A stretch of DNA of 64,000 nt, from positions 38,715 to 102,714 of the forward strand of contig DAHZHT010000006.1 in the NCBI GenBank assembly GCA_027406905.1. The letters run 5' to 3'. Made by a program: the position numbers and the translations under genes. Every line of letters starts with the position of its first letter. Position 1 is the stretch's first letter. This document shows positions 42,956 through 52,082 of this stretch, in pieces. This DNA is from Elusimicrobiota bacterium. GTDB taxonomy: Bacteria; Elusimicrobiota; Elusimicrobia; UBA1565; UBA9628. The notes beneath the pieces were generated by a model. It worked only from the letters and a program-made list of their open reading frames with translations. It made no database searches and was not told the origin of the DNA.

Positions 42956-44092
42956 TCACCCCTCTAAGCTATCGTCCGATAAAACCAGCAAGGTCAATTC
43001 GGCGGGAACGGCAAAACGCTGGGCTGGCCCCCAATAACCGGTCCCGCAATTGACATAAATCCACAAATCCCCATAGCGATTAAGCCCGCGATAGAAACGA
43101 TGGAAAAAGCCAATCAACAAACTCCATGGGAAAAATTGCCCGCCATGCGTATGCCCCGACAATTGGAGATGAAACCCCGCCGCTTTGGCCTCCGCGTAAA
43201 CTCCCGGGCGATGGGCCAATAAGATTTTAAAGAGATCCGAGTCTTGACTCAGCGCGGCCTTGGCAAAGTCCGGAGGACAAAACTGATCGAAAAAACGGCT
43301 CATTTCATCGGGAATTCCGGCAATCAGAAATTTTCCCCCGTTGAAAGAAAGAACGCGATTTTCATTTAGAAGAGGAATCATCCCGTATTCCGTCGCTTTT
43401 TGAATCCACATCCTCGCGCCCCAAAAATATTCATGATTTCCAGTGATGTAAAAAACCCCCAAAGGCGCGCGCAATCGGCGCAGCGGCTCTAAATGGGGAG
43501 ACAAAGTCTCAACCGCGCCGTCAAAGATATCGCCGGTCAAGGCTATCAAATCGGGATTAAGACCTAAGCCCCTTGAAACCGTTTTCTCCACATAGGATCT
43601 CCGAATCGTGGCTCCGACATGCAAATCGCTGATTTGCAAAATCTTAAGGCCCTTTAAAAAAACTGGCAAACCCTTGATGGGAATTAAAACGCGGCGAACA
43701 TAAGGCCCCATTAAGGCCTGCCAACTGCCGATTCCGGCGATGACGACCGAAAGGATCAACAGACTTAAAATGACCCGGGGCCAGGCGATTTCGGACAAGA
43801 ACCTCTGCGGCAAAGCCAAAATCACGGCGTCTTTGAGAGCGGCAAAGAAAAGAAACGTCACCCAAACGCCAATGCCGATATTAGCCGTCCACGCAAGGAC
43901 AAGAGCCGCACGAGATTCCGAAAAGAAAGAAAGACGGTAACTCCACTGCCAAGCGATAAATAAAGAGACGACAAAAAAAGAAACCGCCATCATCAACCAG
44001 AGATGGGCTGGAAAAATTTCCGCCAGGTTAACGCCGACATAAAAGGCGATTAAAAAGGCGATAGCGATGATTAAAAGAAACCGTTTTCTCAA
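42956..44092 (-). CDS. Membrane metallophosphoesterase
   Basis: The 378-residue protein has an N-terminal membrane region of about four or five helices and a C-terminal calcineurin-like phosphoesterase domain: ILQISDLHVG, ALTGDIFDG, ITGNHEYFWG, LLAHRPGV and QLSGHTHGGQFF provide the binuclear metal ligands. Related proteins act on UDP-2,3-diacylglucosamine-like or nucleotide substrates, but the subgroup with membrane helices is mostly uncharacterised. The start is a TTG (44092). It follows the methyltransferase gene by 25 bp. Confidence 0.88.
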   Translation of the reverse strand: MRKRFLLIIAIAFLIAFYVGVNLAEIFPAHLWLMMAVSFFVVSLFIAWQWSYRLSFFSESRAALVLAWTANIGIGVWVTFLFFAALKDAVILALPQRFLSEIAWPRVILSLLILSVVIAGIGSWQALMGPYVRRVLIPIKGLPVFLKGLKILQISDLHVGATIRRSYVEKTVSRGLGLNPDLIALTGDIFDGAVETLSPHLEPLRRLRAPLGVFYITGNHEYFWGARMWIQKATEYGMIPLLNENRVLSFNGGKFLIAGIPDEMSRFFDQFCPPDFAKAALSQDSDLFKILLAHRPGVYAEAKAAGFHLQLSGHTHGGQFFPWSLLIGFFHRFYRGLNRYGDLWIYVNCGTGYWGPAQRFAVPAELTLLVLSDDSLEG

Positions 44093-44117
44093 GGCGTTTA
44101 AAGGTTCGAGTCGGCGT

Positions 44118-44750
44118 CTATTTCCGGCGCAAAAGAACCACGTAAATCTTGGCTTGGCGGGGGCCCGCTAGAACTCCGTCCCGAAAGTCGATAAAGTCAA
44201 AATCTTTTGAGAAAACGCTCTCGATTTCTTCGCGGGTAAAGCGGTGAGGCCCGGGTCCAGGCGGCTCTTTTTCGGAAAAAGTCCTCAAAAATAAGTGGCC
44301 GCCGGGAATCAGCACTTCTGAAATTTTCCGGGCGTAATCCTCGCGGTCTTCTTTATCCAGAACCTCAAAACAAACGCGGTCATTGACGAAAGTCGCGGTC
44401 CGGCCGGGAGAAGAAAGCTTCAGCACGCTCTCAACACGGTAATCGATAGCGACCTCAACCCCCGCTTTTTTGGCGTTTATTTTGGCTAGTTCTACGGCGG
44501 ACGGAGCGATGTCCAAAGCCAAGACCCTAAATCCCTTTTTCGCCAAGAAAATGGCGTCATGCCCGGGCCCTGTCCCAATATCAATGGCGCGGCCAACCGG
44601 AATCGCTTGAGATTCGATCAGGCGAACCAGCTCGGGATCCGGCTGTCCCGCATTCCACGGAAGCTCCGATGGCGGGGTTTTCCGGTACACCTCGTCCCAA
44701 GTTCCATATTTGTCGATGAGGCGAGGCGTCTCTGTTTTTTTAGGAGGCAT
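44118..44750 (-). CDS. Class I SAM-dependent methyltransferase
   Basis: The 210-residue protein has the SAM-binding motif AIDIGTGPGHDAIFLAKKG followed by VLALDIAPSAVELAKINA, and resembles thiopurine/TehB-like methyltransferases. The N-terminal WDEVYRKTPPSELPWNAGQPDPELVRLI is typical of that group. The substrate is unknown. TAAAAT eight bases upstream with TTGATT at -35 forms its promoter. Confidence 0.87.
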   Translation of the reverse strand: MPPKKTETPRLIDKYGTWDEVYRKTPPSELPWNAGQPDPELVRLIESQAIPVGRAIDIGTGPGHDAIFLAKKGFRVLALDIAPSAVELAKINAKKAGVEVAIDYRVESVLKLSSPGRTATFVNDRVCFEVLDKEDREDYARKISEVLIPGGHLFLRTFSEKEPPGPGPHRFTREEIESVFSKDFDFIDFRDGVLAGPRQAKIYVVLLRRK

Positions 44751-44758
44751 ATATCTCT

Positions 44759-44786
44759 ATTTTAGCGAAATAGAAGGCGAAATCAA
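44759..44786 (-). promoter_or_regulatory. Promoter of the methyltransferase-phosphoesterase genes
   Basis: On the minus strand TTGATT (44786-44781), 16 bp, TAAAAT (44764-44759), then eight bases to the ATG. There is no clear ribosome-binding site. Confidence 0.5.
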
Positions 44787-44793
44787 AAAACTT

Positions 44794-45363
44794 CTAAACA
44801 AATCTCCATTCGCCCGGCATTAAACCCGACAAACGGTAATCTCCCACCCGAACGCGCACCAGCCGCAGGGTTGGGTGCCCCACGCTCGCGGTCATTCTCC
44901 GCACTTGGCGGTTGCGGCCTTCGGTCAAGGTGATTTCAAGCCAGGAAGTTGGAATATGCCGGCGAAAACGAATTGGAGGGTTTCTTGGCGGCAAATCAGG
45001 CTCCGGGATTATCCGAACTGAGGCGGGTTTAGTCCTTATCTCTTGGAGTAAAACCCCTTTTCTTAAGCGTTCAAGATTTTCTTCGGAAGGAATATTCTCG
45101 ACTTGAACCCAGTAAGCGCGGGAATGTTCAAAGCGCGGATCGGTCAAGCGGTGTTGAAATTCGCCGTTGTCGGTCAAAACTAAAAGCCCTTCGCTGTCTA
45201 AATCAAGCCGCCCGGCGGGATACACCCCCTTGGGGAGCCCAAAACCGGAGAGGCAGGCATGGCCGTCTTCCGGAGTAAACTGGGAAAGAACCCCATAGGG
45301 CTTATAAAACAAAATCGTCTTGTCTCTGCGCGAAGAAGATTTCACCCGAACTTGAGATTTCAT
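44794..45363 (-). CDS. RsuA/RluE family 23S rRNA pseudouridine synthase
   Basis: The 189-residue protein lacks an S4 domain and has the catalytic motif AGRLDLDSEGLLVLTDNG, with GYGVLSQF-type start KPYGVLSQFTPEDGH and the C-terminal EGRNRQVRRMTASVGHPTLRLVRVRVG. This pattern is typical of RluE (pseudouridine 2457 in 23S rRNA), but the exact site is inference. It overlaps the EngB stop by four bases. Confidence 0.92.
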   Translation of the reverse strand: MKSQVRVKSSSRRDKTILFYKPYGVLSQFTPEDGHACLSGFGLPKGVYPAGRLDLDSEGLLVLTDNGEFQHRLTDPRFEHSRAYWVQVENIPSEENLERLRKGVLLQEIRTKPASVRIIPEPDLPPRNPPIRFRRHIPTSWLEITLTEGRNRQVRRMTASVGHPTLRLVRVRVGDYRLSGLMPGEWRFV

Positions 45364-45941
45364 TCCAGAACCTTTAATATCTCGGCCCTTAAAGCCGCGA
45401 TCCCGTCTTGATTTTTTGAATTAACCCAGAAAAGTTCTTCCGGCGATATTTCAAAAAATTTCGCGACAGTTTTTTTCTGAGCGAAAGATTTAGAAGGTTT
45501 AACCTTGTCAGTCTTAGAGGCCGTAACGCAAAAATCGATCTTTTGGGAGTTGAGCCAAAAAGCCATTTGAGAATCGAGAGGCGTCGGCCCGACATTGGCG
45601 TCAACGACCATAACCACCATCCGGAGACTGGTCCGCGAGGAAAGATAGGCCTCAATCATGGGCCCCCAGTGCAAAATCTCATTTAAGGGCCCCTTGGCAA
45701 AACCGTATCCCGGCAAATCGACCAGAAAGCGGCCTTGCCCCGCGTCAAAAATATTAATGCAACGAGTGCGTCCGGGATTTCCAGACACATAAGCGATATC
45801 ATGCCCGCACAAGGCATTAATCAAACTGCTTTTCCCCACGTTTGAGCGGCCGACGAAAGCCACCTCGGAAACCGCTTCCACAACGCGCTCAGGCTTAGTC
45901 TCGCTCGCCAGATAGCGGCATTTGGATAGAGAAGTTAGCAT
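45360..45941 (-). CDS. engB: Ribosome biogenesis GTPase EngB (YsxC)
   Basis: The 193-residue GTPase has G1 FVGRSNVGKSSLINAL, G2 GRTRCINIF, G3 LVDLPGYGFAKG and G4 TASKTDKVKPS (a variant of TKxD). It assists assembly of the large ribosomal subunit. Its promoter has TATGAT six bases before the ATG; the same region carries the divergent promoter of the AsmA gene. Confidence 0.96.
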   Translation of the reverse strand: MLTSLSKCRYLASETKPERVVEAVSEVAFVGRSNVGKSSLINALCGHDIAYVSGNPGRTRCINIFDAGQGRFLVDLPGYGFAKGPLNEILHWGPMIEAYLSSRTSLRMVVMVVDANVGPTPLDSQMAFWLNSQKIDFCVTASKTDKVKPSKSFAQKKTVAKFFEISPEELFWVNSKNQDGIAALRAEILKVLE

Positions 45942-45947
45942 TCTTTC

Positions 45948-45975
45948 ATCATAGCACGCCGCGCTTGAATTTCAA
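45948..45975 (-). promoter_or_regulatory. Promoter of engB, leaderless type
   Basis: On the minus strand TTGAAA (45975-45970), 16 bp, TATGAT (45953-45948), then six bases to the ATG. No ribosome-binding site is present. Confidence 0.55.
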
Positions 45976-45997
45976 AGCCCGATACCCCCTAGATTGT

Positions 45998-46003
45998 TAT
46001 AAT
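45998..46003 (+). promoter_or_regulatory. -10 box of the AsmA gene, leaderless type
   Basis: A consensus TATAAT lies six bases before ATG 46010. The gap GAGTTG is not a good ribosome-binding site. The position favours ATG 46010 over the earlier in-frame start at 45965, which would lie upstream of this box. Confidence 0.5.
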
Positions 46004-46009
46004 GAGTTG

Positions 46010-48823
46010 ATGAATCGCCGACTAAAAATACTTCTAACTCTCGCCGCTTTGGCCGCGACAGGGTTTTTGGCCGCCTCAATTCTGATCGCCTACTTTTTTC
46101 CTTACGCGAAATTCCGCGCCGCTCTTATTGATGAGGCCCAAAACCAATTTCACAGGCAAATCAAGGTCGGAAAAATCTCCTGGTCGCTGGTCAAAGGCCT
46201 CACCATCGCTGATTTCGCGATCTCGGAATCTCCCGACTTTTCCCGCGGAACCTTCGCCCGACTTCAAAATTCCAATCTGCGCTTGTCCTGGAAAGAACTT
46301 CTTCACAAAAAAATCGTGGTTTCGGGAATCATCGTTAAAACCCTGAGCTTATCCATCAAAAAGACCGGTCCCTCAAGCTATAATTTCTCCAATTTATGGA
46401 TTTCGTCAAATACCCCCGTTTCTCCAGCCCATTCTCCGATCCAAACTTCCCATGCATCCCAATGGAAAAGCAAATTCAGGATTCAACAAGTCAACGTCCT
46501 CGACGGAAATGTCAACTATGACGACCCGCTTGATCACGCGCGAATTACCTTTTCAAAAGCCAGAATTTCCGCCTCTCATATCGAAATCAGCCGTCCCTTC
46601 TTCTTGTCGCTTAAATCCGATTTTTCCGCCAAGATTTCAAGTCAAGCCCGAGAAATTGCCGGAAATTTTCAGTATTCAGGAAGCGTCGAAATTGGAACCG
46701 GGGACAAAAACCTGCTGGGTCTTAATTTCACCCATTTCGAGCTTCAGAGCGGCCCCTACATCGCCTCTTTCTCGGGGAAAATCAAGGGCGGAAAAGAAGA
46801 GCTGATATCCGATATTCAAGGCCGCTTGGATTACTTAAAGCGTTCTATTGTTTTCGCGCATTGGAAAGGAACCGCCCGTGCGCCTTGGAGTTTAGACCGA
46901 ATTGAAGCGGACGGGAATTTTTATCTTAAAACTCCGGCTCTTTCGCCCGCGCAAACTCCCTGGCCTAAGATTCCGGTTTCCAAAATTTCTCCCATCGATA
47001 TTTCCGGAGACCTTCTCATTAAACACGGCGCGATATCGACGACAAGAACCTCGGTTTTATTTTCTTCTTCAAGCCTAAAACTCTTGGGAACTGTCGATAA
47101 TTTTTCAACCAATCCCCAGCCGCAGCTAAAGCTTGCCTGGTCCATTCAAACTCCCGAACTGACCGGCCAAGACATTTTCTTTGCCTCTCTTCCCCCAAAT
47201 CTTCCCATCCCGGCGCTAAAAGTCGAAGGCCAAGCGTCGCTTAACCGCGAAACCTTAAAACTGAGTTCTTTAACCCTTAAAGCCGCTCCTGGAAATCTCT
47301 CCGCCCAGGGAACCGTTGAAAATACTTTTTCCAAAACGCCCCTTCCCGATCTTGATATTACGACGGATATGAAGTTCCCACGCTTGAAATCGGCGGAAAT
47401 TCCCTGGGCCAAGCTGTCAAAAGAATTAGTCATTCCCGCAACCCATATTGAAGCGCGACTCAATCTCAAAAAGACCCTACTTACTATTTATCAGGCAAAA
47501 GTCTCGACCCATTACGGAACCCTGAGTTTTTCTGGGCCGGTATCGAATTTCGCCTCACCCAAGCCCCAGCCGCATCTCATGATTAGCGCCGCCATCAACT
47601 TGCCGGCCTTTGAGTCCTCGGATCTGCCGTTTCATCAATTACCGCCCGGGATTCTCTTTCCCTCCTCGCGCTGGGATGGAAGTTTTTATATCGGACAAAA
47701 CAATATCCGCGTTAAACGCCTCGCCGTATCCTTTAAGCGCAACGCTATTGAGCTTTCAAATAGCGAATTTCTAGGCATCCAAAGCGCTCACCCCAGTTTA
47801 AAAATTTTAGTCAAGTGTCCCGCCTTTGACCTGCCGGAATTAACCCCTATTTTCCCAAGCACCCGCAAGCTCAAACTGGTCGGGCATGGTTTCTTTGCCG
47901 TAGCGGCCTCTGGGCCGATTAAAAACCCGATTCTCGAAGGAAAGCTCAAATTTGAAAATTTAGGGATGGGGGACTTGGGTTTTGACCTGTCTCATTTTTC
48001 GGGAATTGTGTCCTTTACCGAAAATAGAATTGACGCCCCTGATATCTACGGCTCATTTGACGGCTCTAAAACCCATATAGACCTCACCATCAAAAATTAC
48101 GCCCAACGCCCCTTTATCAACGCGGAAATTGATCTTTCCAAATTCAACCTCGATCATTTTTTCGCGGCCAGAGACCGCTTTATTAAAACCATGTCTTCTC
48201 TTAAGGAATCTTCAAGCCCGCCTAAAGTCTCTTTATCGGCGCATCAAAGCCATCGCGCCGCCACCGCCATCGATTCCAAGGGAATATTAAACATCGACCA
48301 GATGACTCATCCTAAATTCCGCGCCGACGGCGTCCGCGTCACTTGGAACGTCCAAGGAATTACTCCGGACTTAAAAACCATGACTGGGCATGCCCATATC
48401 TTGGCCAATCACGGAAAAATGAAGGATTTGGGAACCATGGTGGATAAATCTATTTTAATCAAGATATTGGCGTCTCCGCTGATTGCCATCCAAAAAATCA
48501 CCAGTTTCGGCGGAATCCGGCTATTCCCGAATTTCAATAATATCACCTTCCAGGAATTGGCCGGAGATTACAATTTCGCCAATGGCATTATGCTGGTCAA
48601 TGAAAGCCATGTCTACAGCGACGCGGCCAATGTCAGCGCGAAAGGGAAAATCGACATTCCCAAGCAAAACCTAGACATGCATATCATCGCCCAAGTCGCC
48701 AACATCGCGCCAATGAAAATTTCAGTCCAAGGGAAATTCGACAAGCCCAAGATTCACGTCGATTTAGCGGATCTTTTGCTCGGGCCGGCCAAAGGCCTCA
48801 TCAATGGGCTTTTCGGCAAGTAA
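46010..48823 (+). CDS. AsmA-family envelope protein
   Basis: The 937-residue protein has an N-terminal membrane anchor (LLTLAALAATGFLAASILIAYFFPYAKFRAAL) followed by a large beta-rich region and a C-terminal AsmA_2 domain (GKMKDLGTMVDKSILIKILASP, GDYNFANGIMLVNESHVYSDAANVSAKGKIDIPKQNL). AsmA-like proteins bridge inner and outer membranes and are linked to lipid transport. The C-terminal domain resembles DUF3971/AsmA_2 repeat groups. The start at 46010 is supported by the -10 box six bases upstream. Confidence 0.85.
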   Translation: MNRRLKILLTLAALAATGFLAASILIAYFFPYAKFRAALIDEAQNQFHRQIKVGKISWSLVKGLTIADFAISESPDFSRGTFARLQNSNLRLSWKELLHKKIVVSGIIVKTLSLSIKKTGPSSYNFSNLWISSNTPVSPAHSPIQTSHASQWKSKFRIQQVNVLDGNVNYDDPLDHARITFSKARISASHIEISRPFFLSLKSDFSAKISSQAREIAGNFQYSGSVEIGTGDKNLLGLNFTHFELQSGPYIASFSGKIKGGKEELISDIQGRLDYLKRSIVFAHWKGTARAPWSLDRIEADGNFYLKTPALSPAQTPWPKIPVSKISPIDISGDLLIKHGAISTTRTSVLFSSSSLKLLGTVDNFSTNPQPQLKLAWSIQTPELTGQDIFFASLPPNLPIPALKVEGQASLNRETLKLSSLTLKAAPGNLSAQGTVENTFSKTPLPDLDITTDMKFPRLKSAEIPWAKLSKELVIPATHIEARLNLKKTLLTIYQAKVSTHYGTLSFSGPVSNFASPKPQPHLMISAAINLPAFESSDLPFHQLPPGILFPSSRWDGSFYIGQNNIRVKRLAVSFKRNAIELSNSEFLGIQSAHPSLKILVKCPAFDLPELTPIFPSTRKLKLVGHGFFAVAASGPIKNPILEGKLKFENLGMGDLGFDLSHFSGIVSFTENRIDAPDIYGSFDGSKTHIDLTIKNYAQRPFINAEIDLSKFNLDHFFAARDRFIKTMSSLKESSSPPKVSLSAHQSHRAATAIDSKGILNIDQMTHPKFRADGVRVTWNVQGITPDLKTMTGHAHILANHGKMKDLGTMVDKSILIKILASPLIAIQKITSFGGIRLFPNFNNITFQELAGDYNFANGIMLVNESHVYSDAANVSAKGKIDIPKQNLDMHIIAQVANIAPMKISVQGKFDKPKIHVDLADLLLGPAKGLINGLFGK

Positions 48824-48908
48824 TTAACCCGAAAGATACCATGGAAGAGAAGGGTTGGGAGATTCCCTTTAAAGCGTCGCACTTGCACCTTAAACTCGCG
48901 CCCCAACG

Positions 48909-48917
48909 TGATACAAT
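48909..48917 (+). promoter_or_regulatory. Extended -10 promoter, leaderless type
   Basis: TGA-TACAAT lies five bases before ATG 48923. The gap AAGGT could form a minimal ribosome-binding site but is too close to the start for a usual one. The 99 bp before the gene holds nothing else that I recognise. Confidence 0.45.
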
Positions 48918-48922
48918 AAGGT

Positions 48923-51106
48923 ATGCGAACAATTTTATTACTCTTGTCTCTAGCTTCTTGGAAGGCCCAGGCCGGCCCCCAGGGCATCAAAATAGAAACT
49001 CCCGCAAACGATGACTCGCCTGTTGTCTCCCAGCCTCAGAACTCCGATCAAGATATCGGACTTCAGGACAATGCAATTCAAAACCCCTTGCCTTCTCAAT
49101 CTCAAACTCTCCCCAGCATTCAAGTCCAAAACGACCAAATAATTTTGCCGGCCCAAACCCCAGCGGCGACTCAAGCGCAAAAAACGGAGGTCTCTCTTTC
49201 CCCCACAGCGTCGCCTTCTCAAACCAGCTCTTCTGTCCCGCCCGTTAAGTCTCAAGGGACAAACGGGAGACTTCCCATTGGGGTCCCCCCAAGAAGCCCG
49301 GAATGGAGGAGGGAAAAATCGAACCTGGGTTCTCTTCAAAACGAAAACCCTAAAGACATTGAAGCGCTCCAAAATCAATTGCGAAAAATCTTCGACAGCG
49401 AAATTGCCGGGCATAAGAGTCGGCAAAAGTCCCAAGCGCCTAAGGTAGAGGGAAAAACCGAAAACGCCTTTGACCGAGTCTATCAAGCCGCCTCTGTCGC
49501 CGATTCCGCTTCCGCCATTGACTCTCCGGTTTTATTTAAAGCCTCTCTGTCGGTAGCCCAAAAGGCCGCGAAAAAAAGAGAATTGTCCCCTTTGGCCGTT
49601 TCATTTCTAAAGCGAACCATACTGCAAGCGGCCGCGAAAAAAGCGGAACAATCATTATCCCAACTCTTAAAAGAAACCGCCCAAGCGGCGCTCAATCGAA
49701 AGGATTCCGCCTTTAAGCGCGGGATAGAGGCTTTTAGATCTTGGAACGACCTTTTGGGAACGCGTAAAAAGCCGCTGGTGAGCAATTGGCCTAAAACCCT
49801 TAACTATCTTCAAAACCTCAACCGCTCCGCGCTCAAAGGGCCGCTCTCTTCTGTTTCTTTTGCTTCCAAACTAAGGATGGAAAAACTCTCCTCGGGGCAA
49901 TTCAAGGCGATTTTGCCGCCGTTTCCTCTAAAGCTGTCTATCCAATTATTGCCGCGCCCAAGAGGACCTGCGGAAAATTTGGCTTTAATTTTCGGCGCTC
50001 AAGAAATTTTTTCGCCCGCCCTTGATCTGAGCTGGAAAGCTTTTTACGATCTTGAAAGGAACTTAGCGAGACAATCTCCATTAGCCGCCGCCTGGGCAGC
50101 GGCCCGATATTCCGCTGAAATTGAAAGCCGAAGATTATGGGACTGGTTCTGGCAAACCCTTGCGATGTTTCGTAAGCCTCAACGCGTCAATCTTGGAAAT
50201 GAAATTTCGTTTAAAACTCATAATCCCAATTTTCAAAAAATCGCTTCTCTGATTTTGGCTTCGCCGCAAAACTTTAAAGCAAATCTTCCCGTCGCTTTTT
50301 TAAATCTTGCCTCTATCGACAACCCCTATTTTGATTTTAAGCGCCGTCCATCGCTTTCAAGCGCGGAAAACTTGGCCCAAGCCTACAGAAATCTCAGCGG
50401 AGATTTATCCGGCGTTCAAGGGCTTTCGGATTTAGCTCAAAGCCTCAAAGCAGCCCCCACATCTCTAGCCGACCCAAAAATTCTCGATTACTGGACCGAA
50501 CGGATTTACTCTTCTTCCATCGCCTTTTTATTTAAAGCCCTTAAACGCGCGGCTAGCTCTCTTAAAAAGCCCGTCTTTTTTGTGGACATGGGAAATTCCC
50601 AGTCTCCAGAAACCGTTCTTTTGGTTTTGCGAGATTCTGAAAGAAACAACATTCCCGAACTTTTAAAAGAAGCCCGCTTTGACGTCTTGTCTCAATCTGG
50701 ATGGGTTTACGCCTTAAAATACCCAAGCCACCATCAAATTCAGCCAACGTTATCTCTAGCGGAAGGCATCGCCTCCGGAAAAACAAAAAGCCTTCCTCTA
50801 AAAAACAGCTCTTCAATCTCAACCCCCTTAGACGAGCATGAAATGAGTCAAGCCGTCCGCGCTTATCAAGGGCTTAAAGACGCACAAGCTCTGATCCACT
50901 GGTGGAATCAATTTTCAAACAGACCCGATGCCGCCGCTATGGGAATTAACCTCAGCAAAAAATTATGGGCGCTCAAAAATCATTCCGGAATCACTCCGCA
51001 ATCTCTTTTTCCGATATTTAAAGCGATAAAGCAAAGTTTTCCTAAAACCGCTCAAAAACGTCAATTCAGCGCGGATATCCACGCATTGACCCGCCACGAC
51101 ATCTGA
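48923..51106 (+). CDS. Large exported protein of unknown function
   Basis: The 727-residue product begins with a signal peptide (TILLLLSLASWKAQA). Residues about 20-130 are a low-complexity Gln/Pro/Ser-rich linker (SQPQNSDQD, QSQTLPSIQVQN, SPTASPSQTSSSVPPV). The remaining 600 residues are a helical, Lys/Ala/Leu-rich region with no recognised motif or membrane segment, and few Cys. The family is not recognised. It lies between the AsmA gene and tRNA-Tyr and has its own promoter; an envelope role is only suggested by its export signal and neighbour. Confidence 0.65.
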   Translation: MRTILLLLSLASWKAQAGPQGIKIETPANDDSPVVSQPQNSDQDIGLQDNAIQNPLPSQSQTLPSIQVQNDQIILPAQTPAATQAQKTEVSLSPTASPSQTSSSVPPVKSQGTNGRLPIGVPPRSPEWRREKSNLGSLQNENPKDIEALQNQLRKIFDSEIAGHKSRQKSQAPKVEGKTENAFDRVYQAASVADSASAIDSPVLFKASLSVAQKAAKKRELSPLAVSFLKRTILQAAAKKAEQSLSQLLKETAQAALNRKDSAFKRGIEAFRSWNDLLGTRKKPLVSNWPKTLNYLQNLNRSALKGPLSSVSFASKLRMEKLSSGQFKAILPPFPLKLSIQLLPRPRGPAENLALIFGAQEIFSPALDLSWKAFYDLERNLARQSPLAAAWAAARYSAEIESRRLWDWFWQTLAMFRKPQRVNLGNEISFKTHNPNFQKIASLILASPQNFKANLPVAFLNLASIDNPYFDFKRRPSLSSAENLAQAYRNLSGDLSGVQGLSDLAQSLKAAPTSLADPKILDYWTERIYSSSIAFLFKALKRAASSLKKPVFFVDMGNSQSPETVLLVLRDSERNNIPELLKEARFDVLSQSGWVYALKYPSHHQIQPTLSLAEGIASGKTKSLPLKNSSSISTPLDEHEMSQAVRAYQGLKDAQALIHWWNQFSNRPDAAAMGINLSKKLWALKNHSGITPQSLFPIFKAIKQSFPKTAQKRQFSADIHALTRHDI

Positions 51107-51120
51107 TTGTCTCGGCTTAT

Positions 51121-51150
51121 TTGCGAAGCAAAAAACGAAAAAGCTATCAT
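51121..51150 (+). promoter_or_regulatory. Promoter of tRNA-Tyr
   Basis: TTGCGA (51121-51126), 18 bp, TATCAT (51145-51150), then 14 bases to the tRNA. The tRNA may be cotranscribed with etfB, whose ATG is 27 bp after it. Confidence 0.4.
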
Positions 51151-51164
51151 GGAAGGGTCGTTTT

Positions 51165-51248
51165 GGTTGGGTGGCTGAGCGGTCAAAAGCAACGGTCTGT
51201 AAAACCGTCGGGCCCTGCCCTACATAGGTTCGAATCCTATCCCAACCA
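51165..51248 (+). tRNA. tRNA-Tyr (GUA)
   Basis: The 84-nt class II tRNA has acceptor arms GGTTGGG/CCCAACC, anticodon arm ACGGT/ACCGT with loop CTGTAAA (anticodon GTA), T arm ATAGG/CCTAT and a long variable arm (CGGGCCCTGCCC), as tRNA-Tyr should. CCA is not encoded. Confidence 0.95.
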
Positions 51249-51275
51249 CGGTTTTGCGTTTTGAGGAGATAAACC

Positions 51276-52082
51276 ATGAGCCTTCACATCGTCGTCTGCG
51301 TCAAAAGCACGCCTACTACCGTCAATGTCTCAATAGACGAATCCGCGGGAAAAATCAAAACGGCAGGGTTGTCTTATGCGGTCAACCCCTTTGATGAATA
51401 CGCGGTTGAAGAAGCCATTCGGATTAAAGAAAAAAATCCCGGCTCGACCGTCACGGCTCTTTCGTTGGGGCCGGAACACGCCGAAACGGCGCTCCGCGAA
51501 GCGATCGCCCGCGGCAGCGACAAGGCCGTTTGGGTCAATATCCCGGAATGCGACACGCATAATTCATATGGAACCAGCCACGCCTTGGCCCAGGCCCTCA
51601 AAAAGATTCATGCGGAAACCCCCGTTCACCTGGTTTTATTTGGCAAAAACGCCAGCGATGGAAACGCCGGAGTTACGGCCGCTCAAATCGCCGGCTGGCT
51701 TAATTGGCCGGCGGCGATTTCAGTCAAAAAAATTGATTCCATCAATTCCTCGGAAGCGGTGGTCTGGCGCGCGGTTGAAAGCGGAGTGGATGTTTTAAAG
51801 CTCAAGCTTCCCGCATGTGTTGGGACCATCAAAGAAATCAACGAGCCAAGGCTCCCGTCTCTTAAAGGGAAAATGGCGTCTAAAAAAGCCGTCATTCCTA
51901 AATGGACGGCGCAGGACCTCGGCCTTAAAGCGGAGGATTTTAGCTCAACTTTAGAGCCTCTTAAGATCGAAAAATTTTCCGCTCCGCCGCCAAGGCCGGC
52001 CGGACTTAAAATCGATGGTTCCAGCGCCGCCGAAAAGGCGAAGAAACTGGTCGACATTCTCATTGAAAGGAAACTAATCTAA
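51276..52082 (+). CDS. etfB: Electron transfer flavoprotein beta subunit
   Basis: The 268-residue subunit has the ETF domain with VVCVKSTPTTVNVSI, the strand VNPFDEYAVEEAIRIKEKNPGSTVTALSLGPEHAETALREAIARGSD and the C-terminal part carrying KAKKLVDIL. It binds AMP and, with EtfA, FAD; it carries electrons from flavoprotein dehydrogenases. GAGGAG lies before the ATG. The start codon of etfA shares the last base of its stop (TAATG). Confidence 0.96.
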   Translation: MSLHIVVCVKSTPTTVNVSIDESAGKIKTAGLSYAVNPFDEYAVEEAIRIKEKNPGSTVTALSLGPEHAETALREAIARGSDKAVWVNIPECDTHNSYGTSHALAQALKKIHAETPVHLVLFGKNASDGNAGVTAAQIAGWLNWPAAISVKKIDSINSSEAVVWRAVESGVDVLKLKLPACVGTIKEINEPRLPSLKGKMASKKAVIPKWTAQDLGLKAEDFSSTLEPLKIEKFSAPPPRPAGLKIDGSSAAEKAKKLVDILIERKLI

